A stretch of 64,000 nucleotides of DNA, taken from NCBI GenBank assembly GCA_037892935.1, contig JAYXKI010000015.1:372001-436000 (forward strand), in the 5' to 3' direction. The notes beneath the pieces were generated by a model that was not told where the DNA came from, ran no database searches, and saw nothing but the letters and a program-made list of their open reading frames with translations. Numbering within the stretch: position 1 is the first letter of the stretch; each line of letters opens with the position of its first letter. Shown here in pieces: positions 59,965-64,000 of this stretch. The translations under genes were made by a program, and so were the position numbers. Source of the stretch: Phlebopus portentosus (taxonomy: Eukaryota; Basidiomycota; Agaricomycetes; Boletales; Boletinellaceae).

Positions 59965-59982
59965 TGGAGCCCACGGCGAGGG
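59965..59982 (+). other. Primer-binding site of element 1
   Basis: TGGAGCCCACGGCGAGGG starts with TGG, the complement of a tRNA 3' CCA, and lies 3 nt after the LTR end. It differs at one position from the site of element 2 (63333). The tRNA it pairs with was not identified. Confidence 0.7.
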
Positions 59983-59992
59983 AGGTTAAAAG

Positions 59993-61711
59993 GTGTCGTT
60001 CCAACTGATCTCAGGCCCTTCCAAGGGCACGCGATACTCACTAAGGCTGCAAAGAAGGGCGGAAAACAGTCAAACAGCCTCAGCCACAACCGCCGGCCAA
60101 CCATCCCATTATTCCACACTCTTTACAAGAGGCCGAACAGAAGAACCCCGTCCCACTGCACCCAGATCTCCGTCCGCGCCGAACCGTCGACGCGTGTCCA
60201 TCGCCGCAGACGACCCACCCACCCGGCGTCCCAGAAGAGCATCTATCACTCCTTTTACACGCAACCCACCGCCTGGCGAAAGCGCAAGCACCGCCGCCGC
60301 ACGCCCTATATCGCCTATAATTCCCCCTCGCTTCATCCACGTTCCTAAAGACCTCCGTGAATCTGAAATTCGCCCCAGTACTCACGTTCGTGTCCCTGGA
60401 GGCATCGAAGACCTGTCAATATCCCTCCAGGAACCTCCAGCCACCAGTCCCATCGAAACAGACCTCTTCTCCGACATAGACAACCCCCCAGATATCCACC
60501 GCCGCACCGGCCTACAGTTATACTCCGCTGCAGAAGAACAGGAGGACAACGACCTTTACGTCCCCGACTCCCTCGTACATGGCCACGCAATCACCCCCGA
60601 CTCTCCACTATCCCCCGTCGAAGAAGAGCGATCGGCGAGGCTCTCCCCACCCCCCCCTCTTACGCCGCCGACCCCAGCTCAGAGGCCGCAGCTCTCCCCA
60701 ATTGACAACGCCCAACCACCCACCCCCAGTACACCTCCTAAGACGGCCTCAATACCAATAATGACCAGCACCTATACCGGCATTCCCGCCGCGCCCCCCG
60801 CAGCCTCAGGATCGACCCCCCCGCCCCCTCAACAGCCGTCCCCCACCGCACCAGCCTATGCCGCACCAGCACCACCCCCCGCGGGCGCCTTTCCCCCTCT
60901 TCCAGACCTCAGTGACCCAGATACCCATCCATTAAGTGGTCCCAACCCACCAGTGCCAGGAGCTACAATGCCCTACCCGGGAGACCGCCGCGTGCCGAAG
61001 TTCAATGCCTCCGGCGACCCTGTGGAAATCCCCATCTTCTTTAACAGAGTTCGGCTATTTGGACAAAGCGCCGGCCTAACAGATGCACAAATGATCACTT
61101 GGGCAAGATGCTACGCTGACGCTAAAGATGATCAGCTATGGTGCAAAAGGCCCGAAACGAGAGGAAACGACTTTATGGCATTCAAAGACGCTATCCTAAA
61201 GTACTACCCAAACGCTACGACCCAGTACACACTCGGCGACCTCCACAACCTTATTAACATAAGCTGCAACCAAATTATGCTGAACACCACCGCCCTCGGC
61301 GAATACCATAGGAACTTTATCACCGTCTCCTCATATCTTATCGATGCCGGCATGCTATCAGAGTTCAAACAGAAGTGTATGTTCAGAGAAGGCCTCCACC
61401 CGACGCTAAACAGAGAGCTGGATCTTAATTTGCGGTTTGTCAAGCACGACCACCCTACCGGCATGCCTTGGGACATCGACACAGTTGTAAGAGAACTAGA
61501 ATGCATCCTAACCGGCGGCCGCCTCACAACCGCCGACCAACCCCTGATGTATGCGGCGACAGTGGCCATGCCCACCTATACACAAGTTACGACGTACATG
61601 CCGCCGCCGCAACCCGGTGCGCCGGCCTACAGAGTCATCAACCAACCCCAGGTCAAGCAAGAAGAACCGTGGGTGTCCCTCCTAATCCAGGAGATGCGCG
61701 CTGAAGAGTAA
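59993..61711 (+). CDS. Gag-like capsid polyprotein of Ty3/Gypsy-type element 1 (interrupted)
   Basis: An open frame runs from 59993 (GTG; stop TAA at 59985-59987 just upstream) to TAA 61711. The first 256 codons encode a Pro/Ser/Thr/Arg-rich region with no ATG; the first ATG is at 60761, giving 316 codons. The C-terminal half (about 61000-61560) is the retrotransposon capsid type: KFNASGDPVEIPIFFNRVRLF, a conserved Trp/Cys region and KCMFREGLHPTLNREL. No CCHC knuckle, protease, reverse transcriptase or integrase follows; instead the frame ends where a second LTR seems to start. It is therefore probably cut by insertion. The gene cannot work on its own in this form. Confidence 0.72.
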   Translation: MSFQLISGPSKGTRYSLRLQRRAENSQTASATTAGQPSHYSTLFTRGRTEEPRPTAPRSPSAPNRRRVSIAADDPPTRRPRRASITPFTRNPPPGESASTAAARPISPIIPPRFIHVPKDLRESEIRPSTHVRVPGGIEDLSISLQEPPATSPIETDLFSDIDNPPDIHRRTGLQLYSAAEEQEDNDLYVPDSLVHGHAITPDSPLSPVEEERSARLSPPPPLTPPTPAQRPQLSPIDNAQPPTPSTPPKTASIPIMTSTYTGIPAAPPAASGSTPPPPQQPSPTAPAYAAPAPPPAGAFPPLPDLSDPDTHPLSGPNPPVPGATMPYPGDRRVPKFNASGDPVEIPIFFNRVRLFGQSAGLTDAQMITWARCYADAKDDQLWCKRPETRGNDFMAFKDAILKYYPNATTQYTLGDLHNLINISCNQIMLNTTALGEYHRNFITVSSYLIDAGMLSEFKQKCMFREGLHPTLNRELDLNLRFVKHDHPTGMPWDIDTVVRELECILTGGRLTTADQPLMYAATVAMPTYTQVTTYMPPPQPGAPAYRVINQPQVKQEEPWVSLLIQEMRAEE

Positions 61712-61714
61712 GTC

Positions 61715-63330
61715 TGAAGCTTGGGAACGTACGGAGTCGTTACGACCAGTTCCGCGGTGTTCCGACTGGTTTCGCTCGGTTTCGACTGGTTTCGCTCGAA
61801 CGAGTAGACTTAGCAAGAACGCCATAGTCCAGATGGCACGTGCACCGTTCTTTGATCGGCCATCAAGACGGGAGAATCACGGCATCGAGTTTGCACGCGT
61901 CGATCACAAGTCTCCGGACCTCGGATCCGCATTCCAGACAAAGAGATTTGACCCTGCAACCTCGTCCTCAGTCCCTCTCCTTTGTTAAACATCGCAGACT
62001 TACTTTGTCAGGCTAGCCAGAGCCCTTCCGAGTCGTTTCCCCGAGTTCCGCTTCGTTCCGCTCAAAGAGACCCAGTTCTGAAGGTTTCGCACGTATTCTG
62101 ACCTTTCTATATGCGTCCCCTTTAATCCATTATGCTCTCGTTCCAGACATGCTTAGTATTGTTCCTTTTGACCTATGTGTCCCTTAAACCATTCATATGC
62201 GCTCCTCTCCTTTGTAGATAGCGATATGCGTTCCCTTTTCTTTATGACGTAGGTTCTCTGACCACTGGGAGGCTCAGCCTTGGACGTTTAGTATAAATAT
62301 AGCACGACTCTCGTAGTAGAAGGACAGCTTAGTTGGAGCTGAGTGGGAGCTTAGCTTACAGTTCTCACATCGTCTCAAAGTCCCTCGACCTCTAGTCTAC
62401 TTGTTCGTAGTGGACTCTCTCGTCTCTAAAAGTCTAATATACGATATTTCGTATTCTGTACAGTCGATCGGTGATCTCTCTTCGCAGCAGAGCCGTTCGT
62501 ACGTTTGTATAGTTCGCTGTGATCGTACAAAGGCTCCTCTTACTTCTCTCACCCGAACCAAAACCTCCTTACGTGTTTCGAACCGTTTCGCCCGGTTTTG
62601 CTCGTAACCCAGTTACTCTGCGTGCCACTCGCATTCGGTCTCACAACACCTTCCCCTCTCCAGTGTCATCAGGAAAGGACACCATATCACCCCTTTCCTC
62701 TTGACTTTCCACTCTCTGCTTCCTCAAGACCAGCCCGGTGCTATTCTGCATCGTTTCGATCGGAAACGGTCGGTTCCATCATCCCACACATATCCTTCGA
62801 TTCTCTCAGTCCCCTTCCGTCATCGTTTTGCACCTCCATCCCTCGCATCACATTTCGACACACTCAGCAATTGTCCTTCGTCCATCATATTGCGTTTCGA
62901 ATTGTTACGCCGCGTTCTGACACTTTAGACTACGAGTGAGATCGGCTGCAGTCGCTTTCCAGTGGGTTAGCACAGTCGTTTAGTCACGTTCGGGTTGGTG
63001 GTTCGACTAGCGTAGCTTAGTTAGTTTAGTTCTTGTGCCTTGAGTCAGTCGGCTTTAGTCCAGAGCTCGCAGCTGAGCCGGAGAGTCGATTTAGCCTTCG
63101 CACCGCCACCATCGATCTCGGGAGAAGACTACCCTCGGAATTCTTCCTCGAGCACTTCCCTCATATCCCCGGTTCTCACCAAGCCCTTCCATTGTATATC
63201 CCTATTTCCCTCCACTCCTTCGTGCCCTTAGCTCGGGTGTAATTCTCTGCTGACTGCTTGAAGGTATTCTAGGGCAGCCCCTCGAACTATACACTCCCTG
63301 TCCGGCATCAGAACGTCCACAGGAGTTTCA
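61715..63330 (+). mobile_element. 5' LTR of a second retrotransposon, inserted in element 1
   Basis: The proposed LTR starts TGAAGC and ends TTTCA, followed after 2 nt by a TGG primer-binding site. A TATA box (TATAAATATAG near 62292) lies in the middle. The 5' part is rich in repeated GTTTCG(A/C)CTGG words at 61757-61800. The start could instead be TGAAGAG at 61702; no partner LTR is in the window to decide. No target-site duplication can be checked. Confidence 0.6.
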
Positions 63331-63332
63331 AG

Positions 63333-63350
63333 TGGAGCCCCCGGCGAGGG
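63333..63350 (+). other. Primer-binding site of element 2
   Basis: TGGAGCCCCCGGCGAGGG, 17 of 18 bases identical to the primer-binding site of element 1, placed directly after the second LTR. It implies a tRNA whose 3' end reads CCCTCGCCGGGGGCTCCA. Confidence 0.72.
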
Positions 63351-63626
63351 GGATTTCACTGTCCAACCATTACGAATACCCTGCCAAATTCGTCTAGCAG
63401 ACGAGTTACACGTAGCCAATCCGCTCGAGTCCCTGTAGAACATCAGGTTTTGCCGCCGACTCGAAGGCCTAGGATTGTCAATCGCAACATACGTTCCGCT
63501 GCGGAAAACGCGGAACACAGCGAAACACCCTTGCGACAATCCGTTAGCGCCATTCCTTCCAACACCGATTCCCTAGATCATTCCCCATCTACCATCGCCG
63601 ATTCAGAACTCCCCAACCTCTCATCC

Positions 63627-64000
63627 ATGCCAGCTTCCACCCCAGGCTCACCAAACAGACCAGCTAGCCCGCCTACCAATTACCAACTACCTACCGGAAC
63701 TCAACAGATCTTAGCCAGCAACGCAGCGATAATAGCTCGTCTGTCTGCTAACGCTAACATATTACAACAACTTACAAATCGACAAACTGCAATGGCGTAC
63801 CAACCGCCCTCGCGTGGGGACAAACGTGCCCCAACGTTTGACGGCTCAGAACCAAAGGAACTCCCTAGATTCTTCGAAGACGTTGCAGAAATCGCAAGAC
63901 AGGCCGTGTGGAACGATAGAGATCACGTCCAAAAGTTCCTGTACTATGCGAAGACCGACGTCGCGGAACTTTGGGAGACTACCGACAAGATTAACGACCC
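63627..64000 (+). CDS. Gag-like protein of element 2 (partial; runs off the right edge)
   Basis: From ATG 63627 the frame is open to the window end (124 codons plus 2 nt). The frame is also open back to the primer-binding site without an ATG, with basic and polar residues. The part from 63800 on reads SRGDKRAPTFDGSEPKELPRFF followed by a helical region with a Trp, the start of a Ty3/Gypsy-type capsid. Sequence is unlike the gag of element 1, so this is a different lineage. Pol and the 3' LTR would lie to the right. Confidence 0.75.
   Translation, partial: MPASTPGSPNRPASPPTNYQLPTGTQQILASNAAIIARLSANANILQQLTNRQTAMAYQPPSRGDKRAPTFDGSEPKELPRFFEDVAEIARQAVWNDRDHVQKFLYYAKTDVAELWETTDKIND

Noticed and set aside
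1..64000. tRNA, rRNA and CRISPR-like features
   Set aside because: I looked for B-box-like GGTTCGA words, rRNA core words and regularly spaced direct repeats. The GGTTCGA-like hits (for example near 10500 and 36305) lack cloverleaf partners, and the only regular arrays are the minisatellite and the LTR subrepeats.

Overview
The window is nuclear DNA of a filamentous basidiomycete, most likely an Agaricomycete. Genes are broken by many short introns of roughly 40-75 nt with GT..AG ends and CTNA-type branch sites. The gene content is typical of mushroom-forming fungi: a NACHT-WD40 NLR, a Crinkler-type effector, a CBM1-GH5 mannanase, TKL-like kinases, Ser/Thr-rich single-pass membrane proteins, and Ty3/Gypsy LTR retrotransposons. 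Exon models were built by hand from reading frame, splice sites and phase; most sum to clean open frames. Family names come from recognised motifs, not from a search.

Left part (1-24 kb). A C2-NACHT-WD40 receptor runs off the left edge on the minus strand. It is followed by a tandem duplication of about 3.4-3.6 kb carrying two paralogous four-exon genes for zinc-finger-like nuclear proteins. The second copy has a 1-nt indel at the start of its last exon. Next comes a complete six-exon Crinkler (CRN) protein with a ubiquitin-like header, a PD-(D/E)xK nuclease-like segment and a protein kinase domain. After a gene-poor stretch there is another zinc-finger-like protein, a DUF4112 protein, and a divergently transcribed HSL-type alpha/beta-hydrolase.

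Middle part (24-45 kb). An OPT oligopeptide transporter and a large mucin-like single-pass membrane protein lie on the minus strand. An MFS transporter follows with at least three disabling lesions, then a second mucin-like gene with two in-frame stops (both called pseudogenes), then a small single-pass membrane protein. On the plus strand is an eight-exon VTT/SNARE-associated (Tvp38-like) membrane protein with a long disordered tail.

Right part (45-57 kb). A run of plus-strand genes encodes an eight-exon CBM1-GH5_7 endo-beta-mannanase, a TKL-like kinase, a DUF4238-kinase fusion and a ten-exon NADP-isocitrate dehydrogenase with a likely mitochondrial presequence. A 7-bp minisatellite and one more single-pass membrane protein follow.

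Right end (57-64 kb). A hairpin-forming AT-rich element and a pyrimidine tract precede two LTR retrotransposons. Element 1 (LTR, primer-binding site, gag) ends where a second element (LTR, nearly identical primer-binding site, gag) begins, so the second probably inserted into the first. The window ends inside the second gag.

The genes do not form one pathway. The region mixes housekeeping genes (IDH, VTT protein, DUF4112) with fast-evolving accessory loci (NLR, CRN, kinases, duplicated zinc-finger-like genes, pseudogenes) and ends in a transposon nest. The best candidates for unusual biology are the CRN nuclease-kinase, the DUF4238-kinase fusion and the duplicated zinc-finger-like pair.
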